Part shown: positions 16,828 through 27,281 of the stretch, piece after piece | Layout: every line of letters begins with the position of its first letter | How positions within the stretch are numbered: position 1 is the first letter of the stretch | Assembly (NCBI GenBank): GCA_002323515.1 | Contig: DCQQ01000043.1 | Location: 1 to 35,728 of the forward strand | Source: Balneolaceae bacterium UBA1514 | GTDB taxonomy: Bacteria > Bacteroidota > Rhodothermia > Balneolales > Balneolaceae | Length of the DNA stretch: 35,728 bases | Reading direction: 5' to 3' | Notes under the pieces: model-generated | Seen by the model: only the letters and a program-made list of their open reading frames with translations | Databases searched by the model: none | What the model was told of the DNA's origin: nothing | Made by a program: the position numbers and the translations under genes

Positions 16828-17964
16828 ATGAGTTATAAAGGACGGGTTTTAGTAGCCATGAGTGGTGGGGTCGATTCCTCAGTTGCAGCGGTGATGCTAG
16901 CTGAGCAAGGCTACGAAGTCATTGGAATAACCATGAAGACCTGGGATTATCATCGTAGTGGAGGTAATAGTGGTAAAGAAACTGGCTGTTGTACCGTAGA
17001 AAGCATGAATGATGCTCGACATATAGCCGTAAATCATGGCTTCAAGCATTTCATTGTTGATATTCGAGAAGAATTTGGTGACTGGGTCATTGACCGTTTT
17101 GTTGAAGACTATTTACAAGGTCGAACGCCTAATCCGTGTGTATTGTGCAACACCCATATTAAGTGGGCAGCTCTTATGAAAAGGGCTAATAATTTAGGTT
17201 GTGATTTTATTGCAACGGGACATTATGCTCTAATTAGGGAAGAGAATAGCCGTTTTGTTATTTCTAGAGGACTAGATCGGTCGAAAGATCAATCTTATGC
17301 TTTGTGGGGAGTAGCACAAGAACATTTGGTCAGAACTATTTTCCCATTAGGAGGGTACTCAAAAAAAGAAATCAGGCAAATTGCCCAAGATCACGGATTA
17401 CTGAATGTGGCCAACAAACCAGATTCATACGAAATATGTTTTGTGCCGAATGACGATTACCGCCGCTTTTTAAAAGATCGTGTTGAGGGGCTAGAAGAAA
17501 AAGTTAAAGGGGGTACCTTCGTAGATAAAGATGGAAACGTACTAGGTACGCATGAAGGATATCCATTTTATACTATAGGTCAGCGCAGAGGTCTTAATTT
17601 ACCGATGGGAAAGCCAGTTTATGTAACACATATCAATCCTTACACCAACACCATTACCATTGGAGAGAAAGAAGATTTGATAGAAACTACCCTAACTGCA
17701 AAGGAGTTAAATTTTATCAAATATGATGCTGTTCCAAAAGGTGAAATGGAAATTACCGGTGCTATCAGATATAACGATGACGGTGCAATTGGAACCCTTA
17801 CACAGTTAGGAGAAGACGAAATAAAGGTACATTTCCCAACAGGTAGAGAGGCAATCACCCCCGGTCAAGCTATTGTTTGCTATGAAGGAGATGATGTGGT
17901 AGCTGGTGGTTGGATAAAAAAGGTAAATGTCTCTATGCAACAAGAAATAAATTCTCTCGTTTAA
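16828..17964 (+). CDS. mnmA: tRNA-specific 2-thiouridylase MnmA
   Basis: The 378-residue protein has the PP-loop AMSGGVDSSVAA for ATP, the nucleophile Cys104 in NPCVLCN, and the persulfide-carrying Cys204 in YEICFVPNDDYRR, followed by the beta-barrel substrate-binding C-terminus (YTIGQRRGL onward). It thiolates uridine 34 of tRNAs for Lys, Glu and Gln using sulfur relayed from a cysteine desulfurase. Both catalytic cysteines are present, so it should be active. The gene has its own upstream space, and the exported unknown gene follows 30 bases later, perhaps in the same transcript. Confidence 0.96.
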   Translation: MSYKGRVLVAMSGGVDSSVAAVMLAEQGYEVIGITMKTWDYHRSGGNSGKETGCCTVESMNDARHIAVNHGFKHFIVDIREEFGDWVIDRFVEDYLQGRTPNPCVLCNTHIKWAALMKRANNLGCDFIATGHYALIREENSRFVISRGLDRSKDQSYALWGVAQEHLVRTIFPLGGYSKKEIRQIAQDHGLLNVANKPDSYEICFVPNDDYRRFLKDRVEGLEEKVKGGTFVDKDGNVLGTHEGYPFYTIGQRRGLNLPMGKPVYVTHINPYTNTITIGEKEDLIETTLTAKELNFIKYDAVPKGEMEITGAIRYNDDGAIGTLTQLGEDEIKVHFPTGREAITPGQAIVCYEGDDVVAGGWIKKVNVSMQQEINSLV

Positions 17965-17994
17965 TTTAAAAATTTTCATCTTCATTTTACCATC

Positions 17995-18756
17995 ATGATT
18001 CGGACATTTACTTTATTGACACTTTTTATTTATTCTGTTTTGAGCACATCAACACAGGCTCAATTTAATGGGGTATTAGACATCCAATTGTATTCTAAAG
18101 ACGATGCTGGAATTACCAATACTTCCCTCATTCACATGTATGTAACTCCTGAACGCATTCTTATCAAGGGTGCTGAAGAAGAGTCCATTAAAAGTGGAAA
18201 TTACGAAGCCAGTGGTTTATTAATAAGGCAAGATCAACGAGATTTTGTTTTAATGATGGGTAAAAATCAAGCCCTCCAATTAAGTAAATCAGAAATCGAG
18301 GTGTTCTTCACTATGATCTCGACCATTTTTGGTATAGAAGAGCCAACCCCACAAGAGTTAGCCGAAAGTAAGTCTAGTGTGGTGGTAACTGGAAGGGTGG
18401 AAAATATAAATGGCTATCCCTCTAAAGAAATTAAAATTACCGGCGCGGATGGAAGCGGATATGCAACCATTTGGACAACCACAAAATTAGATATGGATTG
18501 GGGATTATTGAAAGAACCGTGGTTGAATAGTCCTGATTGGTTACGAGAGGCAACTGATCGGCTAACCATAGAATTTCAATCTAAAAGTGTACCAGTGCTA
18601 ATGACTTGGACTTCAGATGATGGAACTTTTACCTTTTATGAGTTAATTCGAGTAGAAAAAAGTGCGGTTGCTAAAGCTATGGTTGAGCTGCCATCAAACT
18701 ATCAATTACTTGGTTTTAGTGACTGGATCATGTTGCAAATGATGCAGCAGTACTAA
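17995..18756 (+). CDS. Exported protein of unknown function, DUF4412-like
   Basis: The 253-residue protein has a clear signal peptide (MIRTFTLLTLFIYSVLSTSTQA, likely cut before QFNG) and no further membrane helix. The mature part reads like a beta-rich periplasmic fold: FNGVLDIQLYSKD, YVTPERILIKG, and a later VTGRVENINGYPSKEIKITG. That pattern resembles Bacteroidota DUF4412 proteins, but I make the assignment only tentatively. It follows mnmA by 30 bases and faces the yyaL gene tail to tail with 32 bases between them. No catalytic motif is visible. Confidence 0.6.
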   Translation: MIRTFTLLTLFIYSVLSTSTQAQFNGVLDIQLYSKDDAGITNTSLIHMYVTPERILIKGAEEESIKSGNYEASGLLIRQDQRDFVLMMGKNQALQLSKSEIEVFFTMISTIFGIEEPTPQELAESKSSVVVTGRVENINGYPSKEIKITGADGSGYATIWTTTKLDMDWGLLKEPWLNSPDWLREATDRLTIEFQSKSVPVLMTWTSDDGTFTFYELIRVEKSAVAKAMVELPSNYQLLGFSDWIMLQMMQQY

Positions 18757-18788
18757 AGGAATTCTTACAATATCACTCGCACTTATCT

Positions 18789-20909
18789 TCATTGACTAGA
18801 GTTAGCCCGACTAATGTTCTTGAGTTGAACTCTTAATTCATCCAAGCTGTGGATAGGAGCTTCACAATGGTAGTTTTGGCATAAGAATACTCTTGAAGGA
18901 GCCTCATCGATTAGGTAGTTTGCTAGACTTGGAATTCTTTTTACGAGTGCTTCTTTATTGTGATCATTCAATACATGCACAGTAGACATAGGCAAATAGT
19001 ACTGATCTATTTCTAGTTTAAGTGCTTTTACACTAGATTCTCTATCTTTACCCTGTACCACTACCCATTGTGTAGGCTCATAATGATACTGTTGTAAAGC
19101 CATCATCGCAACCGTAATACTTGAGCCAAATTGTGACCATTCCTCCGAAAATCGTTTGCCCATTTTATCTAAATACTCTATCCATTTGGTTTGACCAGAA
19201 ATATGATACAATCGAATTAGACAATAGGCTATGGCTGAGTTAGCGGAAGGAATAGCCCCATCATAAATAGACATGGGGGCGCCAAACACCTGAATTTCAG
19301 AACTCTGAGATTGGACAAGCGCTCCTTGATCATCTCCAAATAGGGTTAAGGTAACATCGGCTAAATCTAGGGCTTTTTGTACATAGGTAGAGTCAGCGGT
19401 ATAGCCATAACACTCGAGGTACGCCCATATTAAAAAACTATGGTCTTCAGCGAAGGCATCGATGGCTGTTTCCCCATCATGATGCCGGTGGTACCATCGA
19501 ACAGAATTCTCCAATTCGTCACCGTCCATACTACTATCCACGCTATAGCTAAAAGTTCTCTCCAAAAAGTCCAAGGTCAAAAGAGCTTGAGTTCCCATCT
19601 CTTCAGAATTTAATATACGTGCTGCATTCGCCAAGCTAGCTACTAAGAGTGCATTCCAATCGCAAAGAATTTTGTCATCACACAGTGGGCGAATACGCTG
19701 CTTGCGGCATTCGAATAGTACAGACCTGATACGTTCCCACTGCAGGTAGGCAGTCTCATCTAGCTCTTTTGTGAGATGTAAAATATTTTGGCCTGTACGT
19801 TGTTTAGTTGCTTCATCGAGCATGTTACCTTGTTCTGTAACCCCGAAATAATCAGCTAGCAATGATAATGAGTGTTCGGGAAGTCTCCCCTGCAGCTCAA
19901 GGATTTTAAGCTCTTTATAACTCCAAGTATAAAATTTACCTTCTTCACCTTCTGAATCAGCATCTTCTGCGCTAGAAAAACCTCCGCTTGGTAGCAACAT
20001 ATCCCGTTGTAAATACTCAAATAACTCTAAACAAGTTAGTTTGAATAGTGGTTCTTTTGTAATCTGCCATGCTTCGGCATAGGCCATAAGCATTAGGGCT
20101 TGGTCATACAGCATTTTTTCAAAGTGCGGAAGTAGCCATTTTTCGTCAGTGGAATATCGGTGAAACCCATATCCTACATGATCCCACAATCCTCCATGAC
20201 GCATTTTTTTTAAGCTAAGTATCACACTCTCCAAGAGCTCGGAATCCTGGTGCTGATACCATTCCCGGCAAAGAAATACAAGTTGATGTGGGGAAGGAAA
20301 TTTAGGGGCTTTACCAAACCCACCGTAATTGGGGTCCGCATGTAGACTGAAATAGCTTTGTGCTTTTTTTAGAGCATTCTCATCAGGAAATGATCCTATG
20401 GAATACGAGGTATATTGTGAGTAGCCTTGAGTGATCTGCTCTATGGCTTTACGAACTCTAGCTTGTTCGTTGGTCCACATACCTTGTATTCCGCGCAGTA
20501 TTTGTCGTAAACCAAGTCGCCCCATCTGCGCTTCTTTAGGTATATAGGTCGCTGCATAAAACGGCTCTTTTTCAGGGGTCATTATAATGGTCAAAGGCCA
20601 GCCTCCTTGGCCTGTTAGCATCTGGCAAACCGGCATATAAAGTTGATCTATATCTGGGCGTTCTTCTCGGTCTACTTTAATAGACACAAAATACCCGTTT
20701 AAATAGGCCGCAATCTCCGGATCTTCGAAGCTCTCATGTTCCATGACATGGCACCAATGGCAGGTAGCATAACCAATGGATAGAAAGATTGGTTTATGTT
20801 CATTCTTAGCCTTATCAAATGCCTCTTGTTCCCATGCATACCAGTCAACAGGGTTTTCGCTGTGTTGTTGCAGGTAAGGACTTTTTTCTTTGTAGAGGCG
20901 GTTTGGCAT
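18789..20909 (-). CDS. YyaL/SPATA20-family thioredoxin-domain protein
   Basis: This 706-residue protein has an N-terminal thioredoxin-like DUF255 domain ([32 protein letters not shown] with Cys50 and Cys53; [15 protein letters not shown]) followed by a long alpha/alpha-barrel region resembling N-acylglucosamine 2-epimerases and glycosidases ([32 protein letters not shown]). The family occurs from bacteria to mammals (spermatogenesis-associated protein 20) and its reaction is not established; a redox role is suggested only by the CHWC motif. It is cytosolic by sequence and divergent from ndk across 87 bases that contain a 6-bp inverted repeat (ATAGCC/GGCTAT). Confidence 0.88.
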   Translation of the reverse strand: MPNRLYKEKSPYLQQHSENPVDWYAWEQEAFDKAKNEHKPIFLSIGYATCHWCHVMEHESFEDPEIAAYLNGYFVSIKVDREERPDIDQLYMPVCQMLTGQGGWPLTIIMTPEKEPFYAATYIPKEAQMGRLGLRQILRGIQGMWTNEQARVRKAIEQITQGYSQYTSYSIGSFPDENALKKAQSYFSLHADPNYGGFGKAPKFPSPHQLVFLCREWYQHQDSELLESVILSLKKMRHGGLWDHVGYGFHRYSTDEKWLLPHFEKMLYDQALMLMAYAEAWQITKEPLFKLTCLELFEYLQRDMLLPSGGFSSAEDADSEGEEGKFYTWSYKELKILELQGRLPEHSLSLLADYFGVTEQGNMLDEATKQRTGQNILHLTKELDETAYLQWERIRSVLFECRKQRIRPLCDDKILCDWNALLVASLANAARILNSEEMGTQALLTLDFLERTFSYSVDSSMDGDELENSVRWYHRHHDGETAIDAFAEDHSFLIWAYLECYGYTADSTYVQKALDLADVTLTLFGDDQGALVQSQSSEIQVFGAPMSIYDGAIPSANSAIAYCLIRLYHISGQTKWIEYLDKMGKRFSEEWSQFGSSITVAMMALQQYHYEPTQWVVVQGKDRESSVKALKLEIDQYYLPMSTVHVLNDHNKEALVKRIPSLANYLIDEAPSRVFLCQNYHCEAPIHSLDELRVQLKNISRANSSQ

Positions 20910-20996
20910 ATTTCAGCATCATTGAATAGCCATTTGACATTCAAAAGGCTATCTTTAGTTATATAATAGAGTTAAAAATAACAAAACAATTCATCT

Positions 20997-21431
20997 ATGT
21001 CCGTCGAAAGAACACTTACCATTTTAAAACCTGATTGCGTCAAAAAAGGATTAATCGGTGAGGTAATAAAACGAATTCAAGAAGCCGGTTTCCGCATTGT
21101 TGCTATAAAAATGATGCAGCTGACCCCAACTACTGCAGGTGGGTTTTATGCAGTGCATAAAGAACGACCATTTTATGGGGAGTTATGTGATTTCATGAGT
21201 AGCGGTCCATGTGTCCCTATGGTACTAGAAAAAGAAAATGCCGTATCCGATTTCAGAGTTTTCATTGGCGCTACCAATCCAGCCGAAGCCGAAGCGGGTA
21301 CCATTCGTGCGAACTTTGCTGATAGTGTAGGGGAGAACATAATTCATGGCTCTGACTCGGTTGAAAATGGGGTCATAGAATCCAATTATTTTTTTGCTGA
21401 GTCTGACATATTAGCTGTAAAGGGTGCATAA
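20997..21431 (+). CDS. ndk: Nucleoside-diphosphate kinase
   Basis: This 144-residue protein begins [17 protein letters not shown] and has the phosphohistidine motif NIIHGSDS (His117) plus the nucleotide-binding GATNPAEA. It transfers the gamma-phosphate from ATP to other NDPs, balancing NTP and dNTP pools. Length is standard. The namZ-like gene starts 4 bases after the stop, so the two are very likely one transcript, although the functions are unrelated. Confidence 0.97.
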   Translation: MSVERTLTILKPDCVKKGLIGEVIKRIQEAGFRIVAIKMMQLTPTTAGGFYAVHKERPFYGELCDFMSSGPCVPMVLEKENAVSDFRVFIGATNPAEAEAGTIRANFADSVGENIIHGSDSVENGVIESNYFFAESDILAVKGA

Positions 21432-21435
21432 AAAG

Positions 21436-22713
21436 ATGCTTCATCGTACCCGGATATCTACTCTAGTGCTCCTTTTTGTAGGCGAATTATCATTTATCAC
21501 CTGCCAATCTGAGAGAACGAAGATACTAGATAGGGTGGGTTTTGAGTCGACCCAACAGACTGATATTAAAGTGGGATCAAAGGTGCTGATTCAGGAGCAT
21601 TTGGACGAGCTTGATGGGCGGAATATAGGTCTGGTTATGAATCCTACTGCTCGGGTAGATGGGGTACATATGCTAGATACTTTAATAGCTTTAGGGTTGC
21701 CAGTCAAGGCGCTTTTTGCTGCAGAACATGGATTTCGCAGCAATCAGGGTGCAGGGGAAATTATACAAGATGGACTAGACGAAGCTACAGGACTTCCTGT
21801 TTTTTCCCTCTATGGGGCCACTAAAAAGCCTACTGCACAAATGTTGGAAGAAATTGATGTTTTACTGTTTGATATGCAAGATGTTGGGGCTAGGTTTTAT
21901 ACCTACAATTCGACTATGAAGTATGTAATTGAGGCTGCAGCAGAGCAAGGGATTGAGGTTTGGATTTTGGATCGTCCCAATCCATTGGGTGGAGATTATG
22001 TTGCAGGATGGGTCTTAGAACCCGAATACAACTCGTTTATTGGGACGTATCCTATACCTATAGCTCATGGATTAACCTTGGGTGAATTAGCTCAAATGGC
22101 ATTGGGGGAGGATTGGTACGAAACCGATGCCAAGGTTAATTTGCGAGTCATACCAATGAGTGGTTGGCAGAGAGAGATGAAGTGGAATGACACCCAATTA
22201 GAATGGGTGCCACCTTCGCCTAATTTGCCCACTTTTGAACATGCCTATGCCTACATAGGGACCTGTTTTTTTGAGGGTACCACTCTATCAGAAGGTAGAG
22301 GCACAGAGCATCCTTTTTTAATGATGGGGGGAGAAAGCAGCAGCGTCAATGATGATTTTTCGCTGTGGAGCAATCATGGTGTGCGCTTGCAACCCACGCA
22401 ATTTACCCCTGTTTCTATACCTGGAAAAGCTTTACGCCCAAAAGGTGAAGGTCTACTGTTAAATGGAATCCTATGGGAAAATGCCTCGGATCACCCAGAT
22501 CCGTTGACCATTGGCTTACGCATGATGCAGTGGCTCATGGAACATTCACCGGAGGCAGCGTACAAAGACTATCTATATCTTCTGGCTGGGACTGATAAAA
22601 TTGATGAATTAAGCCGCAAACGCATCAACCTGAAAACTGATTCACTTGATATAGAGTGGGGCAGCAACTTTGAGTCGTTTAAAGAAAAACGCAGTAACTA
22701 CTTACTGTATTAA
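21436..22713 (+). CDS. NamZ-like exo-beta-N-acetylmuramidase lipoprotein (DUF1343)
   Basis: The 425-residue protein carries the DUF1343 signature regions IGLVMNPTARVDGVHMLDTL, LFAAEHGFRSNQGAGE, FDMQDVGARFYTY, ILDRPNPLGG and EGTTLSEGRGTEHPF. Characterised members (NamZ) release MurNAc from the non-reducing ends of peptidoglycan fragments. The N-terminus is basic then hydrophobic and ends in SFITCQSE, suggesting a lipoprotein held at the envelope, though this lipobox is weak. I prefer the ATG at 21436 to the GTG at 21424, which would overlap the ndk stop. It ends tail to tail with the rRNA methyltransferase gene, overlapping it by 4 bases. A role in cell-wall recycling is inferred from the family. 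Confidence 0.88.
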   Translation: MLHRTRISTLVLLFVGELSFITCQSERTKILDRVGFESTQQTDIKVGSKVLIQEHLDELDGRNIGLVMNPTARVDGVHMLDTLIALGLPVKALFAAEHGFRSNQGAGEIIQDGLDEATGLPVFSLYGATKKPTAQMLEEIDVLLFDMQDVGARFYTYNSTMKYVIEAAAEQGIEVWILDRPNPLGGDYVAGWVLEPEYNSFIGTYPIPIAHGLTLGELAQMALGEDWYETDAKVNLRVIPMSGWQREMKWNDTQLEWVPPSPNLPTFEHAYAYIGTCFFEGTTLSEGRGTEHPFLMMGGESSSVNDDFSLWSNHGVRLQPTQFTPVSIPGKALRPKGEGLLLNGILWENASDHPDPLTIGLRMMQWLMEHSPEAAYKDYLYLLAGTDKIDELSRKRINLKTDSLDIEWGSNFESFKEKRSNYLLY

Positions 22714-23459
22714 GCCTGTCGTCTTTTCCACTCGTAGCTAATGAGTGCAGCGATAACGGAGGCATTAAGTGATTCAACAGCGTGCTCCATTGGGATGGAC
22801 GCAGAACTATCCAAGAGTTTGGCTACTTTCTTACTTATACCACGACCCTCACTGCCCACTACAAAAGCTAGAGGTCCCGTCCATTCAGCAGACCATAGTG
22901 AATCGGACGCATTGCCTTCGAGCCCTATTAGTTTAAAACCCGCTAGTTTTAAATCCTTTAGACCTTGCTCAGTGTTGTGCACTCGTATAACGGGAATAAT
23001 GCCAGCGGTACCTGCTGAAACTTTGAACACCGTAGCATTGACCGGAACCTGCTGTTGAGTGGGTATGATAATGGCCGATATTCCAGCAGCCGTGGCTGAT
23101 CGAATAATAGCACCTAAATTGTGAGGATCTTGGATACTATCCAATAGTAGAACCGCTGTCGTTGGACCCACCATAGTTTGTTCAATCCAATCAAAAAAGT
23201 TCGTGTAGTTTATAGGACTAATTTCAGCGATGAACCCTTGATGATTCCCTAGATTACTTAGCCGATCCAATTTCTGAATGGGTACCGAGCTAATCGGGAT
23301 GTTGTGAGCTTCACACTCTTCTTTTAAATCATCATATTTTATGGGAGCCATGCTGTTAAGCACAAATATTTTAGATATTTTACCGGTATCACGACTAAGG
23401 GCTTCGCGAATGGCGTGCTTGCCATATATGAGTAGATTATTTTTTTCTGATTTTTCCAT
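22710..23459 (-). CDS. rlmB: TrmH/SpoU-family rRNA 2'-O-methyltransferase, RlmB-like
   Basis: The 249-residue SPOUT protein has an N-terminal substrate-binding domain (LIYGKHAIREALSRD) and the three knot motifs: DPHNLGAIIRSATAAG, FVVGSEGRGIS and ESLNASVIAALISYEW. RlmB methylates the ribose of G2251 in the 23S rRNA P-loop with S-adenosylmethionine. The YGKHAIREAL opening and overall length favour RlmB over TrmH, but the exact nucleotide cannot be fixed from sequence alone. Its last 4 bases overlap the end of the namZ-like gene on the other strand. Confidence 0.87.
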   Translation of the reverse strand: MEKSEKNNLLIYGKHAIREALSRDTGKISKIFVLNSMAPIKYDDLKEECEAHNIPISSVPIQKLDRLSNLGNHQGFIAEISPINYTNFFDWIEQTMVGPTTAVLLLDSIQDPHNLGAIIRSATAAGISAIIIPTQQQVPVNATVFKVSAGTAGIIPVIRVHNTEQGLKDLKLAGFKLIGLEGNASDSLWSAEWTGPLAFVVGSEGRGISKKVAKLLDSSASIPMEHAVESLNASVIAALISYEWKRRQA

Positions 23460-23535
23460 ATCAATTATGGAATAATATAGGCTTTTTATACATTACTTAG
23501 AGAAGTCAGTAAGTGTAAAGGTTAGAAAAAAACGA

Positions 23536-23943
23536 ATGGCGAAAGGTCAATCAAATAAGTATTCACTAGGTAGGTCCAAAGAAGACAAGTACGATTTTCT
23601 TTTGAGTGTTATTGGTACGTCATTCCCCCAGCAAAAAAACAAGAAAAAAACCCATAAAAGGTATTCAGAGAGTTTACTGGCACGGTTGGTAGGGAATGTT
23701 CAAGATCATGGAAGTATAGCCCTAGTCTCAGCTCTTTTTCAGATTGCGTTGGGTTCCTTGGTTATTGCCTTAGCACTGCTTCAGGCCATTCGTCCAGTCT
23801 GGTTAGCGGGAATTGTTACCGTTTTAGGAAGCTTTTCTATTCTACTGGGTATATATGTGGCTTATTATTCTTGGTCAAATCAGTATCAAGCCAAAAAGCT
23901 TATAGACGAGGCAATTGAACGAGTTGTCAAGCAACAAAATTAA
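23536..23943 (+). CDS. Small membrane protein of unknown function
   Basis: I do not recognise this 135-residue protein. It has a polar, lysine-rich N-terminal half (to about residue 60) and two adjacent hydrophobic segments (about 61-82 and 88-108, LVSALFQIALGSLVIALALL and LAGIVTVLGSFSILLGIYVA), ending in a charged helix (KKLIDEAIERVVKQQN). A two-helix hairpin with both ends in the cytosol is the simplest topology. It lies between rlmB (divergent) and a glycerophosphodiesterase lipoprotein gene that follows 45 bases later. Nothing indicates a function. Confidence 0.65.
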   Translation: MAKGQSNKYSLGRSKEDKYDFLLSVIGTSFPQQKNKKKTHKRYSESLLARLVGNVQDHGSIALVSALFQIALGSLVIALALLQAIRPVWLAGIVTVLGSFSILLGIYVAYYSWSNQYQAKKLIDEAIERVVKQQN

Positions 23944-23988
23944 AAAAATCTCAAAGAAAGAGATTCGAACTAGTAAGTGTTTTATCCC

Positions 23989-24882
23989 ATGGGTGCATCA
24001 TTACGATTGATTGTTAGTAGTTTACCGGTATTATTTTTCCTTACCCAATGCCAACAACAGGATTCGAATGTGAACCAAAAAGAAGCTAATGAAGAAACAC
24101 ATGTTGCATCCCTTCCCCAATCCCCACTGGATAATGGAAATGGATTTTGGGTCATTGCCCACCGCGGGGTGAGTGGTAGCTACCCTGAGAATACTCTGAG
24201 CGCATTTCAGGCAGCCATCGATATGCAAGCAGAAATGGTAGAATTGGATGTTTCCATATCAAAAGATGGAATTCCTGTTGTTGTTCACGACAAAACGGTG
24301 GATCGCACGACGGACTTTGAAGGTGACGTGCAAAGTTTCAGCGTAGAAGAGCTAAAGAGAATGGAAGTAGGGGCCTGGTTTTCAGAAAAATTTCGGGGAG
24401 AGGAATTTCCCACTCTTAGAGAATCTCTGGAACTAATGAAGGGTCAAATCGCGGTAAATATAGAAATAAAAAGCGAAGCGGTTTCCGATGAAATCAATGG
24501 TGGAATTGTTGATAAAGCTTTACAGATTGTAAAAGAGCTAGATATGAGTTCCTCAGTTATCTTTTCTAGCTTTGACTACCGAGTCATGGAGCAACTTAAT
24601 GCGCTGGACATTCAAATGCCTAAAGCACTGTTGTATGAAACCTCACAATCAGGGGAGTTAAAGCCTTCAGAGTTAGTCAAAAAGTATCAAGTAGATGTAT
24701 TTAATTGTAATTATCGGCAATTAAGTCAGGAATGGATTGCGGATTTACAAGCGCATCAGATTCCTTATCTCGTGTACACAGTGAATGAGCCAGAATTAAT
24801 GAAGGAGCTTATTGAAAAAGGCGTAAGTGGAATGTTTACTGATTTCCCTCAAGAATTGATGGGAATTGTGGAAAACTTGTGA
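23989..24882 (+). CDS. Glycerophosphodiester phosphodiesterase lipoprotein
   Basis: The 297-residue protein has the GDPD TIM-barrel motifs: AHRGVSGSYPENTLSAF (His-Arg and Glu of the active site), VELDVSISKDGIPVVVHDKTV (Glu, Asp, His) and NIEIKSE. The N-terminus (LRLIVSSLPVLFFLTQCQQQ) looks like a lipoprotein signal, so it probably acts in the periplasm, hydrolysing glycerophosphodiesters from phospholipid breakdown to glycerol-3-phosphate and an alcohol. I chose the ATG at 23989; the GTG at 23977 adds four residues. Its last codons and stop (VENL*) overlap two DnaA-box-like sequences upstream of pyrG. Confidence 0.88.
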   Translation: MGASLRLIVSSLPVLFFLTQCQQQDSNVNQKEANEETHVASLPQSPLDNGNGFWVIAHRGVSGSYPENTLSAFQAAIDMQAEMVELDVSISKDGIPVVVHDKTVDRTTDFEGDVQSFSVEELKRMEVGAWFSEKFRGEEFPTLRESLELMKGQIAVNIEIKSEAVSDEINGGIVDKALQIVKELDMSSSVIFSSFDYRVMEQLNALDIQMPKALLYETSQSGELKPSELVKKYQVDVFNCNYRQLSQEWIADLQAHQIPYLVYTVNEPELMKELIEKGVSGMFTDFPQELMGIVENL

Positions 24883-24886
24883 ATAA
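24867..24886 (-). promoter_or_regulatory. Tandem DnaA-box-like sites upstream of pyrG
   Basis: On the minus strand TTATTCACA (24886-24878) and TTTTCCACA (24875-24867) both fit the DnaA-box consensus TTWTNCACA and are two bases apart, about one helical turn centre to centre. They overlap the end of the glycerophosphodiesterase gene. The first 16 bases of the block (24866-24881) recur exactly at 10734-10749 before dnaE. Single TTWTNCACA matches occur by chance about twice in a window this size; the tandem is less expected. Confidence 0.35.
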
Positions 24887-24933
24887 ATAATGCAAAATTA
24901 GCCAATCGTTAAATTGACCGTCAAGTGCTTTAG

Positions 24934-26583
<1,650 letters not shown>

Positions 26584-26618
26584 AAACAAATTGTACTTAG
26601 GTACTCATCGGCGCTAGG

Positions 26619-26671
26619 AAAAAAGCCTCCTCTGGTTCATGCGGTTCTTTTCGGCACTATAAAAAAGCCTC
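26619..26671. repeat. Direct repeat AAAAAAGCCTC, two copies
   Basis: The 11-mer AAAAAAGCCTC occurs at 26619-26629 and 26661-26671, 42 bases apart, between pyrG and the NUDIX gene. On the minus strand each reads GAGGCTTTTTT, like the 3' half of an intrinsic terminator, but I see no pairing 5' half. It may be a decayed terminator or chance. Confidence 0.3.
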
Positions 26672-26697
26672 TGAGAATCTATTTTAAATAAAAAAAC

Positions 26698-27168
26698 ATG
26701 CAAACCGAACAGCAAAGATTTCATCATAAGACGAGAATTCGGGCGTGTGGAGTACTCCGCAGAGGTGATCAACTCTTATGCCTAAACATGCACTCACCAG
26801 TCACTAAACAAGCAGTTTGGACCTTTCCTGGTGGAGGTATTGAAGTAGGGGAGTCACTCCATGAAGCAGTTCAAAGAGAATTCATCGAAGAAACCGGACT
26901 TACCATTGAAGTAGGGGAATTATTATTGGTTAATGAGCTCATTCAAGCTCCTTTTCATGCGATTGAATTTTATTTTGCAGTTCATGATCCAAAAAATACG
27001 CCCATAAGGTCTCCTAGGCTAGGCAGCGATCCAGAAAACAACTCCGCTTATCTACATGCCTTGGCCTTTATGAGCCAGCAAGAATTCAGAGAAAAAGGAA
27101 TTTCTCCGGACTTTTTCAAAGACACATTCTGGGAATCCAACGTTTTTCCAGTGATTTCTGTATACTAA
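26698..27168 (+). CDS. NUDIX hydrolase
   Basis: The 156-residue protein has a complete Nudix box, [18 protein letters not shown] followed by IEETGL, matching GX5EX7REUXEEXGU with its metal-binding glutamates. NUDIX enzymes hydrolyse nucleoside diphosphates linked to another moiety. The substrate cannot be predicted; the preceding sequence ([18 protein letters not shown]) resembles general housecleaning members more than MutT. It stands alone between pyrG and a structured intergenic region. Confidence 0.88.
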   Translation: MQTEQQRFHHKTRIRACGVLRRGDQLLCLNMHSPVTKQAVWTFPGGGIEVGESLHEAVQREFIEETGLTIEVGELLLVNELIQAPFHAIEFYFAVHDPKNTPIRSPRLGSDPENNSAYLHALAFMSQQEFREKGISPDFFKDTFWESNVFPVISVY

Positions 27169-27174
27169 TAGTTA

Positions 27175-27233
27175 CCTCACAATGAGGGGATGATCGAAGC
27201 TGGCTCAGGCATGCAACGGTGCCACAGCTTCGA
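27175..27233 (+). ncRNA. Unassigned structured RNA candidate (two consecutive hairpins)
   Basis: Right after the NUDIX stop, CCTCA/TGAGG (27175-27179, 27183-27187) forms a tight hairpin with a CAA loop. Seven bases later TCGAAGCTG (27194-27202) pairs perfectly with CAGCTTCGA (27225-27233). Inside it GGCA/TGCC (27208-27211, 27220-27223) makes a second helix, leaving a 5-to-1 asymmetric internal loop and an 8-base apical loop. GCATGC within the loop region is self-complementary. An alternative pairing of TGGC with GCCA competes. No T-run follows, so it is not a plain terminator. It could be a leader element for the amidohydrolase gene at 27282 or a 3'-end stabiliser. I match it to no known family. 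Confidence 0.4.
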
Positions 27234-27281
27234 GATAGCAACATATCAACTCTAATTCTATTTATTAACTACCCACTTACT

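Noticed and set aside
23955-23975. GATTCGAAC resembling a tRNA T-arm
   Set aside because: No acceptor, D-arm or anticodon arm can be drawn around it.
27194-27233. Resemblance to a SAM-I riboswitch P3 arm (GGCA...GGTGCCA)
   Set aside because: The surrounding P1, P2 kink-turn and P4 elements are not present, and the outer 9-bp stem does not fit the SAM-I layout.
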